A DNA stretch of 34,214 bases from Stentor coeruleus (lineage: Eukaryota > Ciliophora > Heterotrichea > Heterotrichida > Stentoridae). Shown piece by piece: positions 20,249 through 31,684 of this stretch; positions within the stretch are counted from its first letter, which is position 1, and the number at the start of each line of letters is the position of its first letter. The stretch covers positions 1 through 34,214 of the forward strand of contig MPUH01000801.1 in the NCBI GenBank assembly GCA_001970955.1, given 5' to 3'. Below the pieces are notes generated by a model, which saw only the letters and a list, made by a program, of their open reading frames with translations, was not told the DNA's origin and ran no database searches. A program made the translations under genes and the position numbers.

Positions 20249-22109
20249 TTATGTTGAAATAGATTATGGGGTTTAATATGAGTTTTTATTTTTGATAAAG
20301 ATTTTAGGAAAGTATTTGGCACAGTTAAGTAGGTTGGATTTTGTTGGTAGGCTTTGATTTTAGTTTTTTTGTGTTTGTATGAAAATATACAAGTTATTTT
20401 TGTGATGGGCTAATTTATTATTTGGATTAGTATTAAATAGTTCACTAAAATCGACGCACAATATGATATATATAATTCTATAAATCAATTGTATAGCTTT
20501 TGAGAATTTGTAGAAAATCTGAAGAGCATAGTTTTTTATTTATTTACTATTTAATGATAAATATGTTTAAAGAACAAAACACTACTTTTCAAGAAATATT
20601 TTTATGTATATTTCTCCATATAAGATCTATCAAATGAGTATAAATTAATTTAGTTCGATTTCTTGTTTTCTATAATTCCATCAATCTCATCTATGCTTTC
20701 TTTATTCTCTAAATATTTGATAATAGGAGTTAAAGTAGAACTCTTGCCATTCTTATTGCTAATACATGATATATTTTATTTAATCATAGATATGCTTATT
20801 AAATATCATTTCTAAGTTTCAAGATTTTCCTTCAAAAATAATATTTTTTCTTTTCAGTTCTATTCTTATATATTCTAGCTCTTAATCTTATTTATTATCT
20901 GACTATAATCTTATGGATTATCTATTACATTTAGAGTATACTTTTTAATTAGAGAATAAACTATTCTTGATGAGATATATCATAAATAACAATGGATTCT
21001 TGTAGTTTATCTAAATTTGTAATATATATTCTTCTGAGAAATCACTCGAACTTATATTTAAATTTTGTTTGACAGTTAGATATACGATTCAGCCAATAAA
21101 TACTAGTAACCTTAAAATTTAAGTTCTTTTGAAATTTCATATCTATATGATAAATTGATTATACTTAGAAACTCATCCATGCACAGATTTAATTAGGCTT
21201 TAGACTTACTACTATTCACAAATTTATTTTAATATACAATTTTATGGATTCAAAAAGCTAACGAAAAACCAGCATCCAAAAACCATTTTCCTCTTAAAAA
21301 AACAAGATCATTAAGCAAACTATTATGATTAAAAAGAAAATAGAGAATAAAGAACTTATAGATTGTTTGCAAAAATGAAAGAGGAACTTAGATTATAGGA
21401 AAAAGGTATATGGACTTTAAAATGAATTATAATAGTCTTGATACTGAGGGAAAAAAGAAACTTTCGAAGGAGTATAAGGATATGTATAATTTACTTAATC
21501 AGTTAATAACTAATTATAAGTTTATGGAAGAAGATTTTTACAGGAAGAATAAGTTTTGGATAATTTTTAAAAAAATAATAAGTTAATTAGTGAAATGTAA
21601 TACTTAAAGGACAGATAGAAGAATTAATGTAAACCAAAAACAACAAATGCTTATTATATAATACTATATATAAAATAGTTAAATTCTATAAAAGATTTTC
21701 TATTTTGCAGAACTCGTTAAATCAAAAACTTTTAGTAATTTTATTGAGAAATCTTCAAATCTTGTATCAATATTCAAAAAAACTATCATCATGTTATATT
21801 TAAGCCCCCAATTCAAAATCTTTTATCCTTAATCACTACCTTTACAACATTTCTATTTTTAGCTAAAATATTCCATCATATATTATTATTACCTAAAATA
21901 TAACAAATTCTCCTAAATCCAAAAACATTCAGCACTACAACCATTTTAAATCAAATCTTTAACCTCTATACAAAAATTCATCATGACAATTCATATACTA
22001 AAACTTTTTTATTACAAATTTCATAATCTTATCCTATTTATTATATTTTCTTACTTTACTAAAAACCCAAAGCATAAAGGTGAAACTGGGTTGAAAAAAA
22101 TATAAATAA
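20249..22109. other. Long intergenic region between the coiled-coil gene and TOR
   Basis: The first ~200 bases are G-rich (promoter side of the minus-strand gene). The last ~300 (from about 21790) are C-rich and almost G-free (promoter side of TOR), ending in TATAAATAA directly before the TOR ATG. Between them lie a small ORF (21410-21586) and, on the minus strand at 20650-20772, a short coding-like end (TPIIKYLENKESIDEIDGII, TAA at 20650-20652) without an ATG. Nothing else was seen. Confidence 0.45.
21410..21586 (+). CDS. Possible small ORF, 58 aa, or gene fragment
   Basis: ATG at 21410 opens MDFKMNYNSLDTEGKKKLSK and runs to TAA 21584-21586. The sequence is charged and helical, with the segment FMEEDFYRKNKFW, and is less simple than random AT-rich translation. 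Upstream, the frame is closed by TAG. No family was recognised. It could equally be a relic of a larger gene, like other fragments in these spacers. Confidence 0.25.
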   Translation: MDFKMNYNSLDTEGKKKLSKEYKDMYNLLNQLITNYKFMEEDFYRKNKFWIIFKKIIS

Positions 22110-25100
22110 ATGGGCGACTCTTCAAAGATCATGAACGGGCTGAAAAGTAGGTCCGTAGAAGTGCGTCTAACAACTTTGCAAAGGCTGACTGAAAGCGTAA
22201 TCTATAAACAGATAGAAGATACCCAAGACATTTCTCAAGATCTGATTGCATGTTTACGTAAACTTATCAGTTCGAATGAGCCTTTGGAAAAAATCACAGG
22301 ACTTTCTACACTTATTAGTTTAACAGGAGCTGCAAATGAAAGTAGTTCAAACACACTTGCTGTGCATTTCTTACAATCAGTCTCCTTACGTAACATAATC
22401 TCTAAAGATGAAGAAGTAATAGTCCTTGCTAGTGTAGCTCTGGGTAAATTACTTAGTGCTCCAACAACAACCACTTTTGAACTTGCAGATGAAGAATTCA
22501 AATACGCATTAAATACTCTAAAAAATGATCAAGGCTTATTCCGTTTCGCAGCATGTTGCGAAATCAAAGAAATGGCTCAACGTTTACCAATTCTCTTTGC
22601 GGTATATCTTAATGAGTTTCTTACAGTAATGTGGAATGCCCTTCGTGACCAAAAAGATTATATTCGCCAAGCAGGATTAGAAACTTTTGCCTTAGCATTG
22701 AAACAAATGGAAACCCGTGAAGAGCTTTTTGAAAAAGTATATAATGAGTGTTATAAATGTTTATCAAATGACAATGCCCCATATAACATAATTGGCTCAG
22801 TTATCGTTCTTAAAGAGATGTTGGAAAAACAATTAGCTTTGCTGATACCTAGGCTTCAAGATATATTTGCAATAGTTATGAGAAATAAAGATCATAAAAC
22901 TGCTATTGTAAAACAAGGGTTTTTAGATGTAATTCCAGCACTTATAGGGTTTATGTATAACAATAAAAGATATGAATTAATGGAAATGTGTGAATCTCTA
23001 ATCGAACATGTAATAAAAGTAGCTAATTCAAGCTCTAAAGAACAAAAAGCTGAAGCGATGAGCCTTTTAGGTCAAATTGCTATGATTACAGGTAATGAGT
23101 TTAGAAACAAAGCTGCTAACGTGTTTGCTTTAGCTAATGCTGAATTGAAAAAAAAACCTTTACAAGTGACTGTATTTGAGTTATTAAAAGGAGTTACAAG
23201 AACTTTATGTGAAAAAATGTCAGAAGTTACAGAAATCGGCCATTTGATAACATTGGTATGAAATATTTAGATTTTTTCATATACTGATTTGAATGTGTAT
23301 TTACTTGACTATTTAACTGAGCTTAATGCAGCTTTACTCAAATCAAATGATCATAAATCAAGGTCATATTTATATACAATTTGTGATAAGCTATTAGGAC
23401 TTATATTTTCAGTATTAAATCAACGTGTAGAAAAAAACATATCATTTCCAAGGAATGAAATAAGCTATTTAGTCCTTGAGCCTTCATATTTTAGTTTCGT
23501 TGAAGCATTTAAAGAGGTTAAAGGGCAGTTATTTCAACCTGCAGGGCATATTCATATTAAAGGAACATGTTATGATTGTTATGACCATACAGAAAAAGTT
23601 AATATAGTCCTTGCTTTATTTGCCTTATCGAATTTCAATTTTTATAATACATTTGTCCTTAACTCTCTTGTCACTGCATGCGTTGTAACATATTTAGAAG
23701 ATCAATGCTCGATTATTAGAAAACATTCAGTTATAACAACTTGCGCACTTACAAAATGCCCAAAAAGTCAGAATATTGGGATTATACTTAGAAATGAGCT
23801 TTACAATACAGTTGAGCGTCTTTTAAATGTAGCTCTTACAGACCAAAGTGAAAGTGTCCGGCATACTCTTTTCAAGTATCTTAAAGAAGACTTTTTTCAA
23901 TTTCTTGCCCTTGAAAGCAATTTATCTAGACTAATGATTGCTGTTAATGATAAAAGTATTAAAGTTAGAAGAGTCTGTGTAAAACTCCTTGGTAAACTTG
24001 TTGGGTTTAATAGTTCTTTTATCCTTCCGTGTATGACCCAACTTCTTAGTCAGTATCTTAATGAACTTCAGATTTCAGGTCGTATGAAACAACAACTTGA
24101 TGCAGCAATTTTGGTCCGAGCCTTAATAAAATACACACGTCAACTTTTAAGCCCGAATCTAGCAAGCATAATTGACATTTATATACAAATCCTTAAATCC
24201 TCTCAACATCCACCTTTAATATACCAGGCTTTAAGGGCAATTTCAACATGTGCTCAAGTATGCAAGCAACAAATCATCCCTTTTTTTAACTCAATTTACC
24301 CTTGTCTTATAGAAAACCTTAAGGAAACTTCGACTCTTAGAAGAAAAGGTGCCCTTTTAGCTATATTAGACGTTGTGACTTTTACTACAAAAGCTATAGA
24401 ACCATATCTAAAATTTGAGTCTTTATTAGAAACTTTACTTGAAGTCATAAAAACAGAAGAAAGAACTGAAATCAGAAAACTAGCTGAAAAAGCTTTAGGA
24501 AAACTTGGAGCTCTAGACCCTGTCAAATATAAAGAATTAGAAAAACGTAATCAATCAGGAATGAAGTCTTTTAAAAACTCTCCTGTTGAAAGACATCTAA
24601 GAGAACTTCATCAAAAATCCTTAGAATTAACCCCATCACATGATATTTATTACCCACTTGTTGCTATTAAAGCTCTTATGAATATTTTAAATAGTGTCAG
24701 TTCTCTTAGTAGTGACCATATTGATCAAGTCCTCACAGCTTTGTTTAATATTTTCCATTGTTATAGTAGGCAAATATACCCTTTATTAGAAAATATTATC
24801 CCAATATTAGTTCATATATGTAAACAAATTGATCCTGGATCTAGAGATCGGTTTATTAGTACGTTTAAAGATATTACATCAGTTGTTGGGGAGAGTATTA
24901 ATGATTATGTTAGTGAAATTATTACAGTGATTGATTTGAATCTCAACTCCCCGAATAGTTTGAAGGAAATGCTGTCGTTGTTGAAAGAGCTTGCAAGTCA
25001 TTCGTGTTATGATACTATGACAAATTTCCCTCATTTGTTGCATAATTGTATTAAAATATTGAATTCAGCGAATGAAGAACTTGTTAAGAAAACCCTTGAT

Positions 25101-28100
25101 TTAATCGAATGCCTCAAAGGTAAAATCGACCAGTACCTCTACATCACAATTCCCGCTCTGTTGAAAATTGTCCAAGACCACCCAAACTACGAGATCCGCA
25201 AACAAGCAATTGGTGTCATCGCTCTTTTCTGCGACAAAAACATCCACCCACATATTGTTGACTACATTTCCCGAATAGTCGACGGTTTCCTAGCTGTAAT
25301 TCGTAATGAAAACACTGACATAGTCGAAATTGTTTTTGACGGCTTTGCAAGTATTGTCAATTCTCTAGGCAACCTTTTCGCTGTCTTCATCCCAGTAATC
25401 CAACGTATCATGATCTCTAAAAAAATCTCTAATAAAAAATATGAAATTTCAGTTCAAGAGCTCATTGCCGGTAGTGAAGAAGTCGATAACCCAATAAGAA
25501 AACCTACACAAAATCAAGACCCTGAGAAATTTTCAGGTGCCGATAATAAAGCTATAAATTTCCAACAACCATATAAACATGGAGTTGATGTTAAACAGTT
25601 ACTTGCAGTATGTAGTACTTCAGATAGACATACAAAAGAAGAATGGAAAGATTGGATGAGAAGATTTTCTATAGAATTATTGAAACAAGCACCAGCTCCA
25701 GCATTAAGGGAATGCCAAGTTATTGAACAGTATCCGAATTCTCTTGAACTTTTCAATGCTGCTTTTGTGTCTTGCTGGAGTGATCTTTATGATGAACATA
25801 AGAATTGTATGATTAAATTCTTGGAAAGTGCTTTTGATTCACAGACTATACCTACTGAAGTTTTGCAGGTTTTATTGAATTTGGCTGAGTTTATGGAACA
25901 TGATGATCATAAACTTTTTGATGCGAGGACTTTAGGCAAACTGGCTTATAAGTGTAAAGCTTATGCTAAGGCTTTACATTATAAAGAAGTTGAATTCCAT
26001 AACTCAGCACCAAATTCTGATATTATTGAGAATTTGATTAGTTTGAATAATTTGCTTCATCAGCATGAAGCGGCGAATGGGATTAGGATTTTCGCTAAGA
26101 AAAGAGGATGGGGAGATCTCAGTCAGTCGTGGTATCAGGAATTTCATAGGTGGCAAGATGCTGAAGAATTCCATGAAGCTATAAATGAAATGCTAATAAC
26201 AGACCCTGTTGCTGCGAACCAAGAGCAATTAACCCTTATCAGAATGAAGTGCCTTAAAGCTTTAAGTGATTGGAACAAACTTATGTCTTTAGCTGAAATC
26301 AAATGGGCTTCAATTGAAAACAAAGACCTTTTCCGTAAAGAAGTAGCTAGTTATGCTGCTTCAGCTGCTTGGAATCTTGGTAAATGGGAAGAACTAGAAA
26401 AATATTCTAAAGAAATGGACTCAGGAAATTTTGAAAATAATTTCTATCAAGCAATTCTCTTGATCCATGAAAACAAACTTGATAGTTCTAAAAAAATCCT
26501 TGACAAAGCTTGGGATATAGTCGACACAAAACTCCCTGGGTTATTAAGAGAAAGTTATATAAGAGCATATCCAGTAGTTATTGAAGCTCAGCAACTTTGT
26601 GATTTAGAAGAAGTTATTTTGTTTAAGTCTGAAGAAGAAACCCCAGAAAGAAGAGATGATTTGTTAGAATTATGGAATTCTAGGCTTAGAGGATCACAAC
26701 CATCAATTGATATATGGGAAAAGTTTTTATCTTTTAGACCATTATTGGTATGTCCTGAAGAAGATTTAGATACATGGACACAATTCGCTGAATTGTGTAT
26801 GAAAAACAGACAGATGAGATTAGCGGAGGATACTTTGGAAACATTGCTTTTGAGGTCAGAAAGCGACCCAAAGAACGGGTCGAAGATATTTTTTAAGATT
26901 AATCAGAATGAAAAAACTCATCCGGGATCTGTGTGTTTTGTTTATTTGAAATATTTATATAACAGTGAGCCTAGAACGCTTGAGTATCTTATTGAGTTTG
27001 TAAAAGAACAAGAAAGCTTAAGTGCTCCGAAATCAACACTTTGTAAGTACTACCTCCAGCTGACCAAATGGCAAAAAGCGACAATGCAAGAAGGTTTTAG
27101 TCGTAAAATTATGGATCAAGTCCTTGACAGTATCAGAACAGCAACAAAATATGACCCATCTTCCCATAAGGCTTGGCATAAATGGGGTATTTTGAACTTT
27201 GAAGCTTTAAGTTATTATGAACGTCCCCAAAGTTTGCATATCAGCAACCATGAAGAATTATTAGAAAATCATATCTATAGTGCAATTGAAGGGTTTATTC
27301 ATTCAATAGAACTTGAATATTCTCTAACCTCAAGTCATAAAATCCAAAACCTTCTAAGGCTTATAACCCTTTGGTTTAAATATGGTAGCAAAGAACGAGT
27401 TAATGCAAAACTTAAACATAGCTTTGAAGTCCTTAACGTCGAAGTTTGGCTTCAAGTAATTCCACAAATCATAGCCCGAGCATCAACACCTGATCAACTT
27501 CTTCAAGGACTTATTATCGACTTATTAAAAAAGGTTGCTAAACATCATCCTCATGCTTTGTTATATGCTTTGACTATGGCTATTAGGACAAATAGTGCTG
27601 AGAGAATAAAAGTTGCTAATGCGGTATTACAAGAAATGCGTGAGTTTCATTCTAATATGGTAGATGATACACTTTTGGTTACTGAAGAGCTTATTAGATG
27701 CTCGGTATTGTGGAAAGAAGCTTGGCATGAAGGGATTTCTGATGCTTCTCAATTGTATTTTGGTGGAAAAGATATACCAGGGATGATAAATATATTAAAA
27801 CCTTTACATGAACAACTAAACCAAGGACCAAAAACTATGAATGAAGTTGGGTTTTTCCAAGCATTTTCTGCTGATTTGACAGAAGCGGAGTTTTGGATGA
27901 AGAGGTATGAGGAAAGTAAGAAGGAAATCAATTTGCAGCAAGCTTGGAATACTTATTATAGTGTTTATTTGAAACTTCATAAGGCAAATTTGAAGGAAAT
28001 TGAGTTAGAAAATGTATCGCCGAGGCTGGCCGAGGCTAAAGACTTGAATGCAACAATACCAGGGATTTATAGGACACATAAAGAAGTTGTGAAGATTAAA

Positions 28101-29213
28101 AGGTTTGATAAGAATTTGAAGGTATTCCCAACAAAACAACACCCAAGGAAGCTTAGTATGATTGGGGGAAATGGTAAAGAGTATCAATTTTTACTTAAAG
28201 GACATGAGGATATAAGACAAGATGAAAGAGCTATGCAGCTTTTTAGCTTAGTCAATGATTTACTAGCTGCTGATAGGAAAACTAATGGTAAAGATTTAGC
28301 TATAAGAAGATATGCTGTAGTGCCTTTGTCACCAACATGTGGGCTTATAGGTTGGGTGCATGGGAGTGACACTTTAAACCAGTTAATTCAAGACTATAGA
28401 CAAAGGAAGCGTATAGAAATCTATGTTGAAAGGGATTTAATAAAAAGCCAATATTCCAAATACGAACAACTGCCTCTGATAAATAAAATCGAAATTTTCA
28501 AATACGCAATGTCGCAGACTAAAGGTGAAGACCTACAAAAAATCCTTTGGTCTAAAAGCCCAACATCAGAAATCTGGCTTGAAAGAAGGACAAATTACAC
28601 AAGGTCCTTAGCCACAATGTCTATGGTCGGCTATATCCTTGGACTTGGAGATCGTCATCCATCTAATCTAATGCTCGATAGATATACTGGGAAAATCATA
28701 CACATTGATTTTGGAGATTGTTTTGAAGTTGCTATGAAAAGGGAAAGATGTCCTGAACTTGTTCCTTTTAGACTTACAAGAATGATGGTGAATGCTATGG
28801 AAATCTCAGGAACTGAAGGGAATTTTAGAAATACATGTGAGCAAGTTATGGCTGTGCTTAGACAAAATAAAGACTCGCTTATGGCAATGCTTGAAGTGTT
28901 TTTATATGAACCTTTAGTTAGTTGGAGGATTATTGCTCAAGAAAAAGCTCGACCTTCACATGCAGAAGAGGCTGAAGATGAGTTATCAAGTGATGATATT
29001 CCGAGGAATATTGGTGGAGAATTGGAGATGACAGATTTGCTTAATAAAAAAGCAATTGAAGTTTTGGATAGGGTAATGGAGAAACTTACAGGTAATGATT
29101 TCTCGGATTTTAAGGAACTTAGTGTTAGTGATCAGGTGGATAGACTGATTAAAGAAGCGAGGTCGGTGAAGAATTTGTCACAATCGTATATAGGTTGGTG
29201 TCCTTTTTGGTAG
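22110..29213 (+). CDS. TOR: TOR (target of rapamycin) protein kinase, complete, one 15-nt intron
   Basis: A PIKK-family Ser/Thr kinase, the core of the TOR complexes that match growth to nutrients. Splicing 23256-23270 gives 2362 aa, somewhat shorter than human mTOR. Residues ~1-1200 are HEAT repeats, followed by a FAT domain (~1230-1800), an FRB domain (~1855-1955, with WHEGISDASQLYFG and LQQAWNTYYSVY), the kinase domain (~1990-2290) and FATC (~2330-2362). Catalytic features are intact: LLKGHEDIRQDER with K2025; GLGDRHPSNLMLD with D2176; HIDFGDCFEVA with D2195. The protein ends IGWCPFW, the canonical TOR terminus, directly before TAG. The FATC segment NLSQSYIGWC has Ser where fungal and animal TORs have the first Cys of a redox pair. 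The start ATG follows TATAAATAA. Codon choice alternates between C-rich and G-rich patches along the gene. Confidence 0.97.
23256..23270 (+). other. 15-nt spliceosomal intron in TOR
   Basis: Sequence GTATGAAATATTTAG, phase 0, after codon 382. Without splicing, the frame stops at the TGA inside it (23259-23261). Removal joins GHLITL to IFSYTDLNVYLLDY in one frame. It differs from the intron at 2139-2153 by one base. Confidence 0.95.
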
Positions 29214-31159
29214 GATAGATAGATTAAATAATTTATGATGTTTGAAAGTTTTAGATAGGTACTCTTTGTATGGTTTAGTAAATATTATGATGTTGAATAT
29301 GAATATTTATAGAAAAAAATCGGTTTTTATTGATGTTGAGTATGATTATATAAGAAAATTAGTGTTTTTGTTTAAATGCTATAGATTTTACGTTTAATAA
29401 ATGTTTTAATTTAAGAATACTATAAATCTTTTTACTTTTCTATAAATATAATGAAAAGGTATTAATTTTTTTATCTTAAAGAACTCAAAGATTCACGCAT
29501 TTCCCATTTATAATTTTCTATTCTGATTGCTTTCATAAAACTAAAAAATATTGACATATATATAATAGACTCGCTGATAATCTATAAAGTTATTCTAAAC
29601 TTATCTCCAAGCCCAGATTAACTGATAAAAATATATAAATTCACAAAAATATTGTAACAAATAAAAGCTAGGCCTTTATACTTTTGAACCAAAGATTGGA
29701 CTTAAAATTTTCTTACCATCAGGAGACTTAAAAGATTTAAAAAAACAATACTGAGTTGAATCTAAAAAAGATATTTATTGGCTATTAGGGGATGCTTAGG
29801 CTATAGCAAGTTAATTTATTTTAGCAACTAAATCTTTGAGTGTGAAATCTGAATTTTTATCTTTTGGGCATAAGCGAATGTGATTAAAATTCTGGCGAAA
29901 AAATAATTATAAGAAATTGGTGAAATAAAGACAATTTGTGGGAATAAAAGCTCTATATACAAAATTGAAAAATATTGTTAGAATTTAAGTTCTTTACTCC
30001 TTACACTGAATATTATATTGAAGAACATCTAGAGAATATGTTTTTCTTTGAACTCTCAACAGAGTTTTCATAATTTGATTAAAACTTCAGGTATGCATTT
30101 TCAAAGCGATAAGGATAAAATGGACTTAAGAATTAGCTTGCCAATATTGCTATGAAGATTTAAAATGTAGTGAATGCTATAGTGAATATAGACTTACTAA
30201 TTCAAATTCTTGTGCTTTATGCTCAGATAAAACTTGCTACACACAGTTTAGTTAGTTTTTGTAAATCAGTAAAGAATTTTTTTTCTTTTTAGAGAGTTTC
30301 TAATTTTTTGGTGATTTTATTAACTCGACATGCATATACTGTTATACAATATGCATATTTTATGATATATAATCAGCATATTTATATTGATGCTCATATT
30401 ATACAAAAAATTTTTGTATATTCTATAAACTGCTATATATTTGATTATTATCTTATTTTCATAAATAAAAATTTGCAGAAGTCATGCAGTTAGTAACCTG
30501 GAGTCCGAGAATAATTCTTTAAAAATATCAATGACTTGGAAATCATATAATGATATTCTAAGCAATCATCCTAAAAAGCTTAAAACATTTCTTAGAATCA
30601 AACTTAAAATCAAAAGAAAGTAGTGGGATCATCCAGATTAATCATTGAAATTGCTTTAAATCAATGAAAGCATCTTATGAAACAATGAAACCTAAATATG
30701 GGTTGAATTTACACTTGAAAGAAAGGTTGCAGTAAAAATTAATATTCATGACTCCTTACATCCAACAAGCAAATGAAAACATAGAAAATAAGCCAATAAA
30801 AAGGTAAAGAGCTCAATTGAACTGGGAAAAGTATAAAAATTATTGTAAAAACTTATAACAAAACTAATAAAAATTATATTCAAGCCTTTATTAGACTAAA
30901 AGGTGAACTAGAGGATCAGTAAAGATTATACCTTGTCAGGAAAGATAGGAAAGTTTAAAAATGCAAAGAAAATATTTGGGTCAGATAAAGCATTACATAA
31001 TATAATAACTTCTCAACAAAAAAACTAAAATAAAAATTGTTATCTCTTTAAGAGCTCCTAGATTATCAGATGTTTATGTATATATCATGATTTTATCAAT
31101 ATTTTTTAAGGTATCTGCATATCAACTAAACTCTAATAACTGCCATAATAAATTTTAAA
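29214..31159. other. Gene-poor region with decayed coding fragments
   Basis: 29214-29400 is G-rich and C-poor, the usual 3' flank pattern, here for TOR. About 29680-29810 (+) reads as coding-like protein (PKIGLKIFLPSGDLKDLKK, then SKKDIYWLLGDA) broken by TGA and TAG. 30130-30255 is a cysteine-rich relic. 30510-31000 has further short coding-like runs with frequent TAA/TAG (e.g. MTWKSYNDILSNHPKKLKTF). 30400-30420 is an AT inverted repeat with 10-nt arms. No intact gene is supported. Confidence 0.4.
30130..30255 (+). pseudogene. Cysteine-rich repeat relic (Furin/GF-receptor-like spacing)
   Basis: A 41-codon frame between TAA 30127-30129 and TAG 30253-30255, without an ATG, contains CQYCYEDLKCSECYSEYRL and CALCSDKTC. 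The paired C-x2-C spacing with an aromatic-x-Leu step matches the cysteine-rich repeats found in large surface-protein families of ciliates. With no start or signal peptide, it is most likely a fragment of a lost gene. Confidence 0.5.
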
Positions 31160-31651
31160 ATGAGTTGTATGAATACGCCTCACAAATCCCCAATGAAATC
31201 CTTATTTTCAAGTGTTTTTCGAAGAGAAGACATTAAAACTTCAAAAAGTTCACTTCCAAGCTCGTCCTCATCACATTATAGATCCCAATCCTGCGCCAAT
31301 AACTTTACCCCTGCAAAGAACCTAAGCAAAACCTTTGATGATTACAAAAATGAACCTTATATACAAGAAACTAATGCTAAAGAACTAAAAACCCCTGTAA
31401 AGGAAATGAATCAGTCCTACCAGAACTTAGAAAAAACTGAAAATAGTTATGTTGCGCCAAATGCTTTTAATTTTGAATACAGTATTGAAATGAAATATGA
31501 AGATTTATCAAGAAGGTATGATAGAATGCAAGAGTTTTATAAAACCCAAGTAACAAGATTAACTGATGAGGTTAGTCACTATAAAACTTTGTATCACAAA
31601 CTTTTGATACAGCAAAGCGCTGAGAAGAAAATAATAAGAAATAATTACTAA
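31160..31651 (+). CDS. Small Ser-rich protein with C-terminal coiled coil
   Basis: A 163-aa protein of unrecognised family. The N-terminal half is Ser/Thr/Pro/Lys-rich and likely disordered, with proline-directed sites (NTPHKSPMKS, FTPAKN, KTPVKE) that could be CDK or MAPK targets. The C-terminal ~55 residues (KYEDLSRRYDRMQEFYKTQV onward) form a regular amphipathic helix, a likely coiled coil. The start is the first ATG, after an A-rich leader. The gene converges on the minus-strand MGC gene, with only 33 nt between the two stop codons, so their 3' UTRs must be very short or overlap. Confidence 0.7.
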   Translation: MSCMNTPHKSPMKSLFSSVFRREDIKTSKSSLPSSSSSHYRSQSCANNFTPAKNLSKTFDDYKNEPYIQETNAKELKTPVKEMNQSYQNLEKTENSYVAPNAFNFEYSIEMKYEDLSRRYDRMQEFYKTQVTRLTDEVSHYKTLYHKLLIQQSAEKKIIRNNY

Positions 31652-31684
31652 ACTATTACTTAAATCGAATAATTATATAATAGT

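Noticed and set aside
30400-30420. Inverted repeat as a transcription terminator or transposon end
   Set aside because: 10-nt A/T arms around one base are expected by chance in this composition; there is no partner repeat or gene context.
30308-30493. 61-aa plus-strand ORF
   Set aside because: Tyr/Ile-rich translation of AT-rich sequence starting at a non-ATG codon.
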